Positions 41,106 to 53,237 of a DNA stretch of 64,000 bases are shown here, piece after piece; the stretch's first letter is position 1, and every line of letters begins with the position of its first letter. The notes under the pieces are model-generated. The model saw nothing but the letters and a program-made list of their open reading frames with translations, did not search any database and had not been told where the DNA came from. This DNA comes from Cordilura impudica (Eukaryota; Arthropoda; Insecta; Diptera; Scathophagidae). Location: the NCBI GenBank assembly GCA_963682025.1, contig OY821519.1, positions 164,061,086 to 164,125,085 of the forward strand. Direction: 5' to 3'. Both the position numbers and the translations under genes were made by a program.

Positions 41106-41929
41106 TCTAGACCGACTATAATTATTGTTGTTGTTATACATGGTGAACTCTCACAATGAGTTGAATTCACACAGAACACGTACATTTGAAGAGAATATTA
41201 TTTGTGAAATCTAAGCATGTTTTTATCTACGAATTTATATAAGAAACTCATGAAAAGATAAAAATACACTATGCTTAACTTTTTCCGATTTTACATTTAT
41301 ACTTTATAATATATAAAATGTTTTCCTTGGGTTTATATATATCAACAATAAAATTGGCACATATGTAGACAATATAGCCAGCCAGCTTTAACATTTATTT
41401 TTTAATTTTAAAAGTAAATTTTAAGATGTCGTTTTCTGAGATAATAACGGTAATTATAAGATATGTTTAGTTAATTTGTTATGAATTTTTAACTTTTTAA
41501 TCGCTATAATTCCGGAATTCCGAGAGCTAAAAAATAGTTTACTTTGTGATACACTACAATCCTGCCCAATTTTCTCAAATTCGGAGGTTGAGGGAAATTT
41601 ATTAGTTGAAAATTCCTCTCTATAATAGCATCGGCAACCGTTTCTAAAGTAGCTACATGTTGGAGTAAGTTTTAAATATCTATAATTCTTAAATAAAAAC
41701 TTTTATCAATATCTCGTGCGTATATCACTTTCCTAATTAAATTTTTTATCCAGCACAATCCAGAACAATCTACAAAATAAAGCGAAACTATTATTTAACG
41801 TTTCACCTGTAGTAAAATTCTCTAACGGTTAAGTTGTAAATTTACTATGAAATTGTAGATTTTGTTGTGGACAAGTTAGAAAATCCCGTCTCTAAGAAAT
41901 AATGCTGTGTGTAAATAAAAAAGATTTAC
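41106..41929 (-). other. DIP2 intron, 3' of the exon
   Basis: Begins with a splice donor on the minus strand (GT at 41929-41928, in aaggtaaat). AT-rich, non-coding. If DIP2 is intact the intron continues leftward beyond position 1. Confidence 0.65.
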
Positions 41930-42479
41930 CTTAATGGATCATTATTTGGATAAACCAAAGCCACTCTATCACCAGGTTTTAACGTCACTTGTTCAGGTCC
42001 TTTACTGAATATTTTCGTGGATAAGGCATATGCAATCTTTTGAGCTCTAGATAAAAGTTTTCCATACGTTAAAGTAGTTGTCATCTTGCCATTAGGATCT
42101 ACTACTGTTGCCATAGGAGACTTATATGAATTTGATCCAAAACGTTGTATGGCGGCTTCCAGTGTGCGTGGCAAACTTGCAGATACTGACAGTTGTTCTC
42201 CTTGAACAGCAGACATCGTGCTACCTTCTGGCTTAGGAGCATTCGGATCTTTAGGATTTGCCGCAATTTCAAGTTCAATATCGTTGTCTTCATAAAATTC
42301 CGGAAGGGGACGGCGCTTAGGTCGTTTAAGAGTATTTAGTAACTGTTGAATTTTAGCAGAAACTTTCCATTTCCCATTTCCGTCTTCGTTTACATCTGTT
42401 TGAGAAATATTGACGTAGCGAGTAACGCGATCCGCTGCCCGACGGGTGTTGTTAAATTGGGTAATATCTGGAGCAGCAT
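41930..42479 (-). CDS. DIP2: DIP2 internal exon (disco-interacting protein 2)
   Basis: A 550-bp exon, minus strand, bounded by acceptor tttttgcag (ending at 42480) and donor ag/gtaaat (41929). The 183 codons include AAPDITQFNNTRRAADRV, GNGKWKVSAKIQQLLNTL, PKRRPLPEFYEDNDIELEI, GKLLSRAQKIAYALSTKI and LKPGDRVALVYPNNDP. These match insect DIP2 between the N-terminal DMAP1-binding region and the first adenylate-forming (AMP-binding) domain, whose start is at the exon's end. DIP2 proteins are conserved metazoan regulators with two acyl-CoA-synthetase-like domains and act in lipid metabolism and neuronal morphology (family knowledge). No stops or shifts. It is the only host exon recognised. Sequence upstream of 42479 in the same frame is intronic. 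Confidence 0.95.
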
Positions 42480-43280
42480 CTGCAAAAACAAAAGTAAAAT
42501 TAGAATATAACAAGACTGAGAGCCATATTTAAAATATGTAAACGGCTTATGAATACGTCAACCATCCGTCTTTTTAAAACGCCCGTTTCGTATACCTAGG
42601 CTAACTTGTTTTTCAAATACATTGTTTACATTCTATCTGAAAGGATAATAATATTTCTTAATAATTCCAAATAAACCAACAATTTGGACATTATATGATA
42701 GACTCTCAAAAATTATGGCGTTTTGTATGGTCGCACATATGACCTTTAAATTAAAACTCGTAGTTTTGCCTTAAATAGAAGGTATTTTAGCTTTAGTTTT
42801 TCCGAAGAGACGTCTTATGTTCGATGGTGGCAACTCGGCATAAAATATGGATATCAACAATTTTATTTTTATGTACACACCAAAAGTGTACAAAAATTTA
42901 ATCTCGATAGACAAAAATTATTGAAAAATGAATTTTAAATTAAAGCTCTGATATTTAAATCGTAGTTCTATATACTAACCATAAAAACTGGTTTGAAAAA
43001 TCCAGATATATTATGTTTTAAGTATCGAATTTTGTTTAGTTTCTTAAAAACATTCCTGTGCTGTAGGGGCGCTTATGGCCCGAAAATTCTTTATTGATTT
43101 TTTTTAATTTGCGGAAAGATATTTTTGGCATCCTGCTTTGAAGGCCTTACACCCTGTTGTAAGTAGATAATGCAGTGTAAAACCGTTACATTTGTGTAGT
43201 TTGTAGGTGTAAGTACCCGTTTATGTATGTTTATATTAGTGCTGAATTAACGCAAACTTTCCAAATGGAAAATAATTCCA
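42480..43280 (-). other. DIP2 intron, 5' of the exon
   Basis: Starts at the acceptor tgcag. AT-rich with no ORF or repeat that could be supported. Confidence 0.6.
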
Positions 43281-43284
43281 TCGT

Positions 43285-43392
43285 TTTGGGGTATAAAAGG
43301 CTTAGCACGAGGAAATATCTTCCTATTTTACTGAGCATCAACATCACGTTTCTTCAATCATCGACTCCGTCAATTTTATAAAATAAATGTAA
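43285..43392 (+). promoter_or_regulatory. promoter-like sequence with TATA box and splice donor
   Basis: gggtataaaaggc places a strong TATA box at 43292-43299, with initiator-like ttactgagcatcaac 35-50 bases downstream, then a GC-balanced leader and the consensus donor gtaagt at 43389. This is the layout of a short 5' exon of a fly gene. A possible acceptor ttacag occurs at about 43815-43820, but no convincing coding exon follows, so function is unproven. Confidence 0.4.
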
Positions 43393-46300
43393 GTTGGAAT
43401 TTACATAAGTTCTTTTTAATTTGCTTAATTAGTTCTTTTTAATTTGCTTAATTTTCATTTTTTTTTTTAACTTTCCAAGAGGAAAAGAAAAAAATTATTT
43501 TTCATTATTGAAAGTTTCGATTTCCTTTCGAGGATATTTTGAGTTCCCACTAAAAAAGTGAATTAAAATGTTTGTTAAATTCGTTGTCCAACTTTTCTTC
43601 TAAATGAAAAATAAATACTTTTTTCTTCAGAATAAAATTTTGAATTTCATATGAAACGATATTGTCATTCCCGCAAATAAGGAATTTATTCATAGGAAGA
43701 CGTGTCAGCAAATGCCATTTATACCTTATCACCATCGAATATTATAAAACAGGTAACTAGAAAAAATACATAAACGTGGGCAAATCAACACCTTAAAACC
43801 TTTTTTTTCCTACGATTACAGTGTACCGGGAAGAAAGCTATTGAAATTATGATTTTTTTCATATGCATATGTAATAAGAGCTTCTTCTTAAAAGTCGGCT
43901 GTCTGGTCAACAGTGTGGAAATTCTGGAAAAAAAGTCATTGATTTTAATAAATTCTTTTTGGGAACGGAAAACCCGGGAGGAGAAACCCGAAATCTTTCA
44001 TACCAGCAATGGGAAAGCAGTAAAAGTAGTGAAATGTGTTTGTTTCAGTGAAAGATTGAAGGAAAATTAATAGAAAAGTGTTGGTAAATTAAAAAAATGT
44101 CAAATTAAAGACATTTTCACCATAAAACAGAAAAGTGCATAAACCATAAAATTATTACAAAAGTACAAGTGAAAGTGTAAAGCAAAATTTTTGTATAGAG
44201 CTAATATCACAGATTTTCTAAAACGACACCTTAAATCCAAGAACGAATCCAATAAGAGAAAAAAAAACAGATCAAAATAACCTTTATTAGCAAAAATTTC
44301 ATATTTTAATTGATTCGCATGTAGATTTCCATAGCATCGCGAGAAAAAAATAACAAAAAAAGATGCCAAAGTGGTACAAAGTGGTAGCTAGAAAAAAGAA
44401 AAAGTTGTAATTAATAAATGTATATATAAATGAAGTGAGGAGGAATACCTAGCTTTAGAAAATTATAATTGTTCCCTCAACTAACTTAACTAACTGCTTC
44501 ATTCGATACAAAACCTCGGGTTTTACCGCGAACTCTTCGTACAACAGCAACTTTGATATAAATTTGTATTTTTTAATTAAAAATTATAATATAAAAAAAA
44601 TGTTTATCACCAACGTGTAATTTACTAAAAACGAAGATGTAGAGAAATAATCGTGTAGCTTAACTACTGTCAAAAAAAAAAATGTTACGAAGAGGGTAAA
44701 GCGAATGGAAAAACAACTATGTTGCCATATCGGTAAAAACGCGATTTTGGTTATATATATATATTTTATTTTTGATTAATAATAACATAAAAAAAAAGAA
44801 AATCATTAAAAAAAGGAAAAACATAATTATAACCATCATTTTTAAATCATCATCATCATCATCGTCGAAGCAATGAAAGATCTTTCATCGTTGGATTAAA
44901 CGCTGATGTATGTAAGTTTTTATTTACGTTTCTGTTTATTTCTCAAGCCACCTGTGTATATCACTAACATCGAAATTAACAGCACTGTTAATTCTTGGAA
45001 CTCAGGCTGGTTAAACATGAACTAATTCTGTTAGTGATATATGGATGGATAATATTTATGCAATTTCTACCAAATATTGATCAAAATTAATAATATTAAT
45101 ATTAACAATATTTTGATACCCAAATCATTGTCTAAATATCACGCTGTGAATTATAAATTGCTTTTATTAAATGAAATATAAAATATATATATATATATAA
45201 ATGTTTAACGGGATATTACGAATTTCAATTCCGTTCGTTCCGCTGGTTAAAAATAATTTTGTTGGATTTAATATAAATAAGATTTTTTTTCCTGTGTCTA
45301 AAATAATGAATTCTTCATTTGATTAAATATTGATGTTAGCAAATATTATTTAACCAAATCGAGTTAGACCTTTAATTTTTTTATTATTCGGTATTTTTGT
45401 TTCAAATAACGCGGTCGTTAATATCTTCGAATAGATAATAAAAATATAAAAATGTTTACATAAATATAAACCGAAAATTTTTATAACTTTGCGACATCCT
45501 TAATTTACGGATCGTGTCACCCGAATTCAAATCCTGACGGGACCCATGTAATTTTTTTTATATATTTTTTTTAAATCATTTTGTTCATACATTATTATTA
45601 AATCTATTATTAATTTTCATTATGTTACTGTATTAAATATCAGGTTGGTTTAAATTGACTTATATGCCTATTCTTTTTGTACAATTTTTACATATTTTTT
45701 TTAAATTTTTTTTGAATTATAAGTCATGCTTTGTATTGCTGACTTTTTTTTTTCTTGAAACTCGCTTCATTTATCTAGGAATAAGTTAGATTTAGTTAGA
45801 ATTAATAACTTTTGTTATTTTGGATTTAAAAATTCTTCCGTCAATAAATGAAAATATTGTAAAATGAATCTTTAAGAAGTTTGTGTTCAGATTTCTAGCG
45901 ACTTGAGCGGATAGGGTACATTAATGGGATCATGTTCGATTTTTACGGGCTCGCCATAACATGGTCATGGTTCGGAGGGTGCATTTAATGTGTAAACATC
46001 TATACGCATGCGATCGTCAGACTTAACTTTCCTTTTATCTAAATGATCTCTGCTCTTTCTTTTCGTATATACTTTTCATCTTTCTTTTAACAATATTAAA
46101 AAAAAAAAAGAAAAAACTCCACCTTCAGCACGCACACAATAAAATAGTGATCTGTGCATATCAATTTAAGATTTCAACCTGTAGTAGCCAAGAAACCTCC
46201 CCAATAGCCGACGAGATAGTAGCCGGAAATATATGCGTGCTTTTGCTACAAATGGTTTAATATTAAAAACATCAACTGAAACATTCAAATATTCGTTATA

Positions 46301-46849
46301 TGCTACAGTGCGAATGTAGTATTTCCTTTGGATGGTTTCTATAGTGTTATATGTCGATGAAAAGTGCTTTAAAAATACATTTACATGGAGTCTAAAAAAA
46401 TTTATATAGAAAAAATTCATATATTATAAAAATAAGTTATAGAAATTAAAACAGTTTTTCATATATATAAAATTATTTTATTTTATAACTTCGGCAAAAC
46501 ACGCTAAAGGAAAATATCTATATAACAAAATCTTCTTTTCGTTCGTTTTCAAGTTTCTCCTGCGGTAAAATATTTTCGTCATCTGGGAAATCAATGTCTT
46601 GTATAATAATAATAAATAAAATAAATAATACTCTTTTGGCAAAAAAAATTGAATAAAGTTTGAAATTGAAAGACAAAAATTTTTAAATTAATAGAATACC
46701 TACTTTATATATACTATATAAAGGCAAATTGTCCTTAAATAAAATATGAAAACAAATGAAAATTATACTAAGGATAAAAAAGAATATATTTAACGAATTC
46801 CGCGAATCATTCAATTGTTGGGAGTATCCTGGATATACAGCTTAAGGAA
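43393..46849. other. long AT-rich stretch without supported genes
   Basis: About 3.4 kb. Contains (TCA)n microsatellite at about 44845-44865, (TA)n runs near 44750-44765 and 45183-45200, and only short frames. A 73-codon frame at 43849-44070 lacks recognisable features. Probably intron. Confidence 0.5.
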
Positions 46850-47230
46850 AAATACGTTAGTGGCATAAGTTAGAGCAGACATCGACATACCAGGCCGCAT
46901 TGAAAAATGGTTCTCGGAGGAACACAAAAACCCAATGCCAAGCTAGATACGATTCAAAACCTACAGGCACCGAGACGATGCTCCTTAGCCCACAGAAGAT
47001 AGCACAAATAATTTAGCCCAATGAAATTATATCGCAAAACGAAACGCATCATACTAACGAGGCCGCTACGGCAATAACCAGGTCGACAGGTCTCTGTTCT
47101 TATTTAAAAATTGCGGCAGATCAGGTACGGAAATGGAGTGTTAAATTCTAAGGAGAACGTGACTCACTAAAGTTCAGGGAAAGAATCGAAGAACTAGCAC
47201 AAATGTACTACGTGAGTCTAGTTTAAGGAA
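46850..47230 (+). pseudogene. possible decayed retroelement gag fragment
   Basis: In broken frames, ADQVRKWSVKF, GERDSLKFRERIEELAQMY (47120-47220) resembles the RKW-x-x-KFSG-x-x-x-x-L-x-F-x-x-R-I-E motif of gag proteins of gypsy-type retroelements. The region has a different base composition (less AT) from its surroundings, which supports an insertion. Stops throughout. The remaining 47231-48590 is AT-rich with a short duplicated motif (ttttggtatgattttact) near 47500 and no gene. Confidence 0.35.
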
Positions 47231-48589
47231 ACTTCACATTTTAAGCTGTTATAATTATATACTTTAAGCTGTTATAATGTAAATATCTAATATAAGAATG
47301 AAGTAATAAAGCGGCAGAGGGCAGTCTACTACAAACTATCAAACCAAAAACAGGTTCTTTTAATTTGCGACCACCATTCACAACATGGAAACAAAATTCA
47401 GTATCGATTGAAAGTACAGTAATTAAAAAAAATAGGTTTAAACCTCCGTTAAAAAAAAAAATATTAATTTTATTGTCAAGTATTTATGATTTTACTTAAT
47501 AAAATTTTGGTATGATTTTACTAAATAATATTTACTATATTTGTTTAATTCAAGAAAGATGAACACCGTTTCGTTTGCTAGAATACAAAAAACTCCTTTT
47601 ATTTACAATTTTCCCTAGCTTATATACCTAATTCTTAGCTCATATAAAAACACTCAAAATTAATTAATGATCATAGAAAACAGCCTACGGGAAAACTATT
47701 CTATTAATACACACATCATCGACGCCTTAATGTTTTTGATGCGTGTGTGCATTGTAAAAAATATATTTAATATGCTAAACACAAAAATGCGGACAAATAA
47801 AAGAACCCAAAATATCGACAGTGAACCTATGCGGGTGTATCTCAAGACTGAACAATATTTTTAGTTAAATTATAAACATACATGCATATCCCTTTCAGAC
47901 CAAGCTATACCGATTGTGCGATCTGGTTTAAGATGCTTAAAATATAAACAAATAATTTTTTCTGTTTTTTTTTCCCGGTATGCAGTGATTTTGAGTTCTC
48001 TTGCGTGCTCTTTACACAAAAGAGAATTAAAAAATAGAAAGCGCTGTAAAATGATATTAGTTTAATTGTGTATTTTGACAAGGATTGACATGCGGCCACG
48101 TAATGGTTAATATTTTTTATTTGGCATAAATTTCCGCTTTATTTACTGATTTCTGTTTATTGCAAATTTTGTACTTTCCTTTTACAAAATAAAAGTTACT
48201 AAATTTCATATTTTTTAATTTGAAAAACAGATATCACATTTGTGCTATTCAGGCACGACATCACGTTTCCTTCTATCCTCACGATTGTGTGTCTTATTTT
48301 TTCCTTCAGCAAAACACTATGATTTGTCAAAAAACGATTGTCAAAAAACGTTGCATTGCCGATTTAAGACCAGTCTGATATTTACTTTAGTGTGAAGACG
48401 ATTCGTAAATGAAATTTTAACACCCGCAATCATAATTCCTGAAACGAAAGTGACGAAAATTCGAGCGACGAGCAAATTAAACTGATCCCTTAGCAAGTGC
48501 AACGGATACAATCAAACTTAAGCCCAGTTTACTAAATACAAGTCAAAAGCCATCAAATTCCATCAGTCAATTTACATGGAATGGAATTT

Positions 48590-48657
48590 TTAAGATTTAC
48601 ATGGAATGGAAAATGATAAGGAATATGGAATGGAATATGGTATGGAATATGGAATTG
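48590..48657 (+). repeat. TGGAATATGGAA-rich short repeat
   Basis: Repeated tggaatgga / tggaatatgg units over about 68 bp directly before the TG that begins BEL-D. Likely a simple repeat at the insertion site. Confidence 0.6.
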
Positions 48658-49434
48658 TAACGATCCTAAACTCCTAGGTCTTCTCGAATAGGACAGAGGC
48701 TACCTATATTCCCGGCCGTGCTCAGGGCTGGGGTGTGTTCTTACCCATTTCGAATGTAGATTTCGAATCGTTTCAAAAATTTTACTTAGGAGCAACAAAA
48801 AAAAAGATATAACAAAAATAATAATGATACTTTCCAAGAAGATAGAGAATCGTTGTTGATTGAATGGAAGGCTTATGCTGGTATCCTTTCCATATATATT
48901 TTTTTTTGTAGTCAGCCCGAATAAAAAAATATAATAAATTACTTAAATACCTACGACTTCACTTTTCATAATAGTTTTAAAATTTAGGTTTAATATTCCA
49001 TTTGGAGAATTACAACAATTAAATTTATTTGTATACAACATATTTTTATATTATTGTTAAGATTCAATATGTGTGAATGCAATGAGTGTAGAATTCCCCT
49101 ACTAGATTATAAGAATTAGTGAATAGTTTAATGTTATGTAGTTAATATTGTCTTTCTTTTATTGGCCAATTTAACGTAAATTTTATTATTAATACGAGTA
49201 TATCAAATTACATTTATACCTTTTCCACTGTTCTGTTTTATTATTGGCCAATATAGCATAAATTTTATTTCTACAATAATTAGTTAAGTTAGCATTTTCA
49301 TGTTTAACTCTTAGTATAAATACTTCAACAAAAATACCTCAACAAACAATTATTGAAGAACTGATCTTACAAGTTACAAGTGCTTGAAAACCAACAAATT
49401 TTAAGAACCAAGAATCAAGTGTTTGGTTTGACTT

Positions 49435-50400
49435 ATGCTAATTAGTTTCAACACACATAAACATTTTGGTTTTAATATGGTTGAGTTTTTCAGACTGAAT
49501 GAAACAGTTCAGAATCATTTGGGTAATCTGTCGGTAGTAACTGCCACAACAAAAAACAATAATATATCTAATAATATACCATCATCAACGTCATCGATAC
49601 AAAATTCACTACCATTGCCAAAAGTAATTATTCCAAAATTTGATGCAGATTACCTAAAGTGGAGCCAATTAAACGATTTATTTTCAGAAATGGTAGACAA
49701 GCAAAACATCCCAGCAAACCAAAAAATGTGGTATTTAAAGACTACCCTAACTGGCGAGGCAGAACATCTGATCAGCCAATTCACATTAACGGAGCAAAAT
49801 TATAGTACTGCATGGAAAACGTTGCAAGAACGCTACAACAAAGAAAGGCTCCTAGTAGCTAACTTAGTAGACAAAATAATGCACCAACAGCCACTAACGT
49901 CATCAGCACCATCACTCAAAGCTCTGCATGATACAACCAAGGAAGGCTTGCTTACCTTAAATAACTTCGGAATTACAACATCTTCCTGGGATGCGATACT
50001 AATACAGTTATTGATTAAAAAACTCGACAAGAGCATCCATATCTGATATCATATCATGCAATCTTTGAAAAACACAAGAGATGTGCCAACTGTATCTGAA
50101 TTTCTGGCATTTTTGGAGTTTCAGTTCCAAGCTATGGAGGCAATCAATCCAAATGAAAAACCGACATACAAGGCGGTTTCAATGATAATAACATCCGCCA
50201 GAAACAATATCAAAACATGTAAATTGTGCAATAATAATGGTCATAAATTATATCACTGCAGTAAATTTCTGCAATTATCACAAGCAGAGCGGCTACAATC
50301 GGTGCAACGACAGAATATATGCGTTAATTGCTTCAGAAGTGATTACACTTCGAAATCCTGATATTCAAGTAGCTGCAGAAAATTTACAAAAAAGCACAAT
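49435..50400 (+). pseudogene. BEL-D gag
   Basis: Frame 49435-50046 (203 codons) includes LPKVIIPKFDADYLKWSQLN, QKMWYLKTTLTGEAEHLIS and AWKTLQERYNKERL, the conserved gag region of BEL/Pao (DUF1759-like). The frame ends at a stop (50044-50046). A second frame, 50056-50361, has FLAFLEFQFQAMEAINPNEK and Cys/His motifs CKLCNNNGHKLYHC and CVNCFRSDYTSKS; the second knuckle has lost its end at a stop. ATG at 49480 (MVEFFRLNE) may be the true start rather than 49435. Confidence 0.8.
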
Positions 50401-50760
50401 ACGTTGCTTCATTTAAAAAAAGAGATAATACTCAAAAAGAAAAAATGTCATCAAATCGTAGCAGTTACATCAGCAGCAGCAAACATCGGTGCGGGCCGCC
50501 AGGGCTATTTCTTTCTTGCAGCAGCGAAAGTTATCATTACAGCATCAAACGGCGTATAAGATGAATTTTAAGCAGTGTTACATTCAGGTTCGCAAGTGAA
50601 TGTTGTATTTAAACGACCTTGCCAAAAATTGTCCATTTCACCATCAGAAGCTTCCCTGTGCCTCGACGGTGTCGGAGAAACTCAGAAAAATCTTAATATC
50701 GCCTAAATATCGGTTAAAGTTGTAACGACGTATTTTACCACCTTTAGCCGGGATAGCGTC
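50401..50760 (+). pseudogene. BEL-D protease fragment
   Basis: AVLHSGSQVNVVF (about 50576-50615) is at the place of the active site, with His where the catalytic Asp should be (HSG for DSG). GVGETQKNLNIA follows, with an in-frame stop. Similarity ends near 50720. Confidence 0.6.
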
Positions 50761-50978
50761 AGCGGGATTCCGGGGTCGTTAACAGAAAAATAAACACTCG
50801 TATTTTTACGTTATAATACGGAAAACTCAGTTTATTTATATTTTTACGATTAAAATCACAATATTATACACCAGATATAAATAAATAATGAACGTTAGGC
50901 GTCCAGGGTAGGGTAGAGCATAGAGATGCGCTAATTAAGAGGACGCCAGCTTTGCACCGTATAATGGTAATCCGACTT
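50761..50978. other. unclassified sequence, left part of a block split by non-LTR element C
   Basis: The block from about 50719 (tgtaacgacg start) to 50978 is less AT-rich in places (gcgtcagcgggattccgggg at 50757-50776). It probably continues at 53238-53540 on the other side of the non-LTR insertion. It could be an LTR; no coding capacity. Confidence 0.4.
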
Positions 50979-51220
50979 TATTTATTTATTTATTTATTGG
51001 AACTGCTCCATACACAAGACTAAAAGTCTTATTTTGCAGTATGGAACTGATTGTATTGAAAATTATAAAATCGTTAATAAATTAATAACTAATTACAAAT
51101 TTTCTTTATATAAAATGCAAAGAACAATAAGATTAAAATTAAAGAATAAAGTTGAAATATTTGAAATTTAATTTAATCAAATGTATTATAATATCAAATA
51201 ATATTTAATGTTTTAAATTG

Positions 51221-52687
51221 TTATGCCGAAAACAGTTTAAAAATATTTTCTTTAAATTTTCGTGCGTTACTTAAAAGTTGAGAGCTATGGGGTATAGAAT
51301 TCCAGAGAGATACTGCGAATATGTAGAAATGCCACTCCGATATTAAACTTTTATATCTAATTGATCTAATTCTTTTTCCCCTGCTTATATCTGAAATATA
51401 AAGTTTGTCGTACAGATGATCCGGTTTGTGGGTATACACTATTTTATGTAAAAAAACTAAAACTCTTATATTTAAAAGATTATCTAAAGAAACGCCATAT
51501 AGCTGCGATGAAAACAAAGATACACTAGAACGTCTATTAAGTCCATACACATATCTGATTATGTTGTTAAATGCAACGTTCAATTTCCTTTTACTAATTG
51601 TATCACATTTCGCAAATAGCTCACAACCATACAGTAAAACAGGCATCAGATAAGTTTTGGCAAGTAGGATTCTTATTTTCATAGGTGTACAATGCTGGGT
51701 TTGCCACAGAGTTCTAGTCATAGAGAAAGTACGACCACAGGCATAGTTAATATGGTTCGACCACGTAAGAGTGTCATTAAAAAAAATACCTAGATTCTTA
51801 GCAGTTTTAACGATTTCAATTTTCTGATTATTTATAATTATATTAGGTGTAATATTTAGTTTGGAAAGTCGCTTTTGAATTACAATGCATTTTGATTTTT
51901 TCGGATTTATCTCTAATCCATTTGCCGTTGCCCATGTATAAATACGATGGAGTTGCTGATTAATAGAGATAATACACTGGTCGATTAGGGCATTACTACA
52001 GCTGGTATAAAGCTGAACGTCATCCGCATACATTCTTACATTACAATTTGTTAAAATGCCTGGGAGGTCATTTGAGTACAATGAGAATAATAGTGGCCCA
52101 ACAATGGACCCCTGAGGTACGCCCCTTGCTACAGGCAGTGTCATTGAATTTTGGATTCTAGTTTCAACATACTGATACCTGCCACGTAAGTATGTTGACA
52201 ACAACTGAGTAGCGGTCGAAGAAAAATTAAAAAAGTTTTTAAGTTTGTAACAAAGAATGTTATGATCCACGGTATCAAATGCTTTTGAATGATCTAAAAG
52301 TATTAAAAATGTAGTCTTGTCATCATCAAGTTTCTTCCTAATCTCCTCTGTAACATCAACTAAGGCTGTTAGGCAGCTGTGTTTCCTCCTGAACCCAGAT
52401 TGACGATCTGTTAGCAAGTTATTGTCATCCAAGAAACTAGTCATTTGTTTGTGCATAATACGCTCGAATACTTTAGAGAGAAATGGAAGAATAGCTATTG
52501 GTCTATAATCGGAACCAGCTTTGGGTATTGGAATGATTTTAGCTATTTTCCAATTCGATGGGAAGTGGCTTGAAGTTAATATTTTGTTAAAGAAAAAAGT
52601 TATAATTGGAAGTAGCTGAGGTAAAAGAATCTTGAGAAACTTAGGATTAATCCCGTCCACTCCTATAGAGTTCGATTTTATAGACAA
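51221..52687 (-). CDS. reverse transcriptase of non-LTR element C (open, 488 codons)
   Basis: Motifs in order: GVDGINPKFLKILLPQ, WKIAKIIPIPKAGSDYRPI, DRQSGFRRKHSCLTALV, LLDHSKAFDTVDHN (first Asp), ARGVPQGSIVGPLLFSLYSN, VRMYADDVQLYTS (catalytic YADD), NPKKSKC and KNLGIFFNDTLTWSNHI, then a C-terminal region with AVSLWNSIPH. No stop or shift inside the RT. The native upstream part continues in another frame (53232-52714), so one frameshift separates them near 52700. Confidence 0.9.
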   Translation of the reverse strand: MSIKSNSIGVDGINPKFLKILLPQLLPIITFFFNKILTSSHFPSNWKIAKIIPIPKAGSDYRPIAILPFLSKVFERIMHKQMTSFLDDNNLLTDRQSGFRRKHSCLTALVDVTEEIRKKLDDDKTTFLILLDHSKAFDTVDHNILCYKLKNFFNFSSTATQLLSTYLRGRYQYVETRIQNSMTLPVARGVPQGSIVGPLLFSLYSNDLPGILTNCNVRMYADDVQLYTSCSNALIDQCIISINQQLHRIYTWATANGLEINPKKSKCIVIQKRLSKLNITPNIIINNQKIEIVKTAKNLGIFFNDTLTWSNHINYACGRTFSMTRTLWQTQHCTPMKIRILLAKTYLMPVLLYGCELFAKCDTISKRKLNVAFNNIIRYVYGLNRRSSVSLFSSQLYGVSLDNLLNIRVLVFLHKIVYTHKPDHLYDKLYISDISRGKRIRSIRYKSLISEWHFYIFAVSLWNSIPHSSQLLSNARKFKENIFKLFSA

Positions 52688-52713
52688 TAAACTAGATAAA
52701 ACGTCGCATTGGT

Positions 52714-53232
52714 CTACTGCAGCAAAAGAAAAAAAGATTCAGCATCGTTATTCGAGTGACTATTGATATAGTAATCTTTATCTGCTTGAACCATAGGAAC
52801 ACTTAAAAACTTTGTATTAATTGTATCTGCATCAACCGAACATGGTTCTCGATGCGTAGATTTACCGATACCAACTTCGCGTATCGTTTGCCATGTTCTT
52901 TTGGAGCCAATGGCAGAAGAAAATTTTTCAGCATAAAAATTGGATTTGGCCTTTTTAATCATTTTATTTGTGTTTCCCTTAGCAGTCAGATAATCATCAT
53001 GTAATGTTGTTGTTTTAAATCTTTTCCAACGTGCATAGACAAAATCTCTTTGATTGATACAATCTTTAATTTCAGAAGAAAACCAGGGTTTTTGTTTATT
53101 ACTAATAATCTTCGATTTTATTGGTACAGTTAGATCGAACAGATAATTTATGTTTTGCTCCAGAAAAGAGAGTTGGTCATCCACAGAATTTAAACAATGT
53201 GAATTTAAACTTAAAATCACGTGTCCACTCAA
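52714..53232 (-). pseudogene. ORF2 linker between endonuclease and RT, element C
   Basis: 172 codons containing KQKPWFSSEIKDCINQRDF and ARWKRFKTTTLHDDYLTAK, the W-x-x-x-E-I / R-D-x-x-x-x-x-W-K region typical before the RT in these elements. Truncated at the 5' end at about 53237 and frameshifted before the RT. Confidence 0.75.
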
Positions 53233-53237
53233 TTACT

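Larger units (their letters stand above)
48658..50760 (+). mobile_element. BEL-D: 5' part of a BEL/Pao element
   Basis: Begins TGTAACGATCC (probable LTR start), a 780-bp LTR/leader region without coding, gag from 49435, and a protease fragment that fades out near 50760. RT and everything downstream are missing. The LTR end could not be fixed because no second copy is in the window. Confidence 0.6.
50979..53237 (-). mobile_element. non-LTR retrotransposon C, minus strand, 5'-truncated
   Basis: The 3' end lies at left with (TTTA)n on the plus strand (50979-50998), that is AAATA-type repeats after the coding region. Reading leftward from 53237: a connector region of ORF2 (53232-52714), RT and C-terminus (52687-51221), short 3' UTR. 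Endonuclease and ORF1 are absent, as usual for truncation during target-primed insertion. Belongs to the CR1/Jockey supergroup by motif style; clade not fixed. Confidence 0.78.

Noticed and set aside
44845..44865. (TCA)n microsatellite as a possible coding repeat
   Set aside because: No open frame of length around it; simple repeat only.
45490..45555. Sequence cacccgaattcaaatcctgacgg resembling a tRNA T-arm
   Set aside because: No matching acceptor stem, D-arm or anticodon arm upstream; not a tRNA gene.
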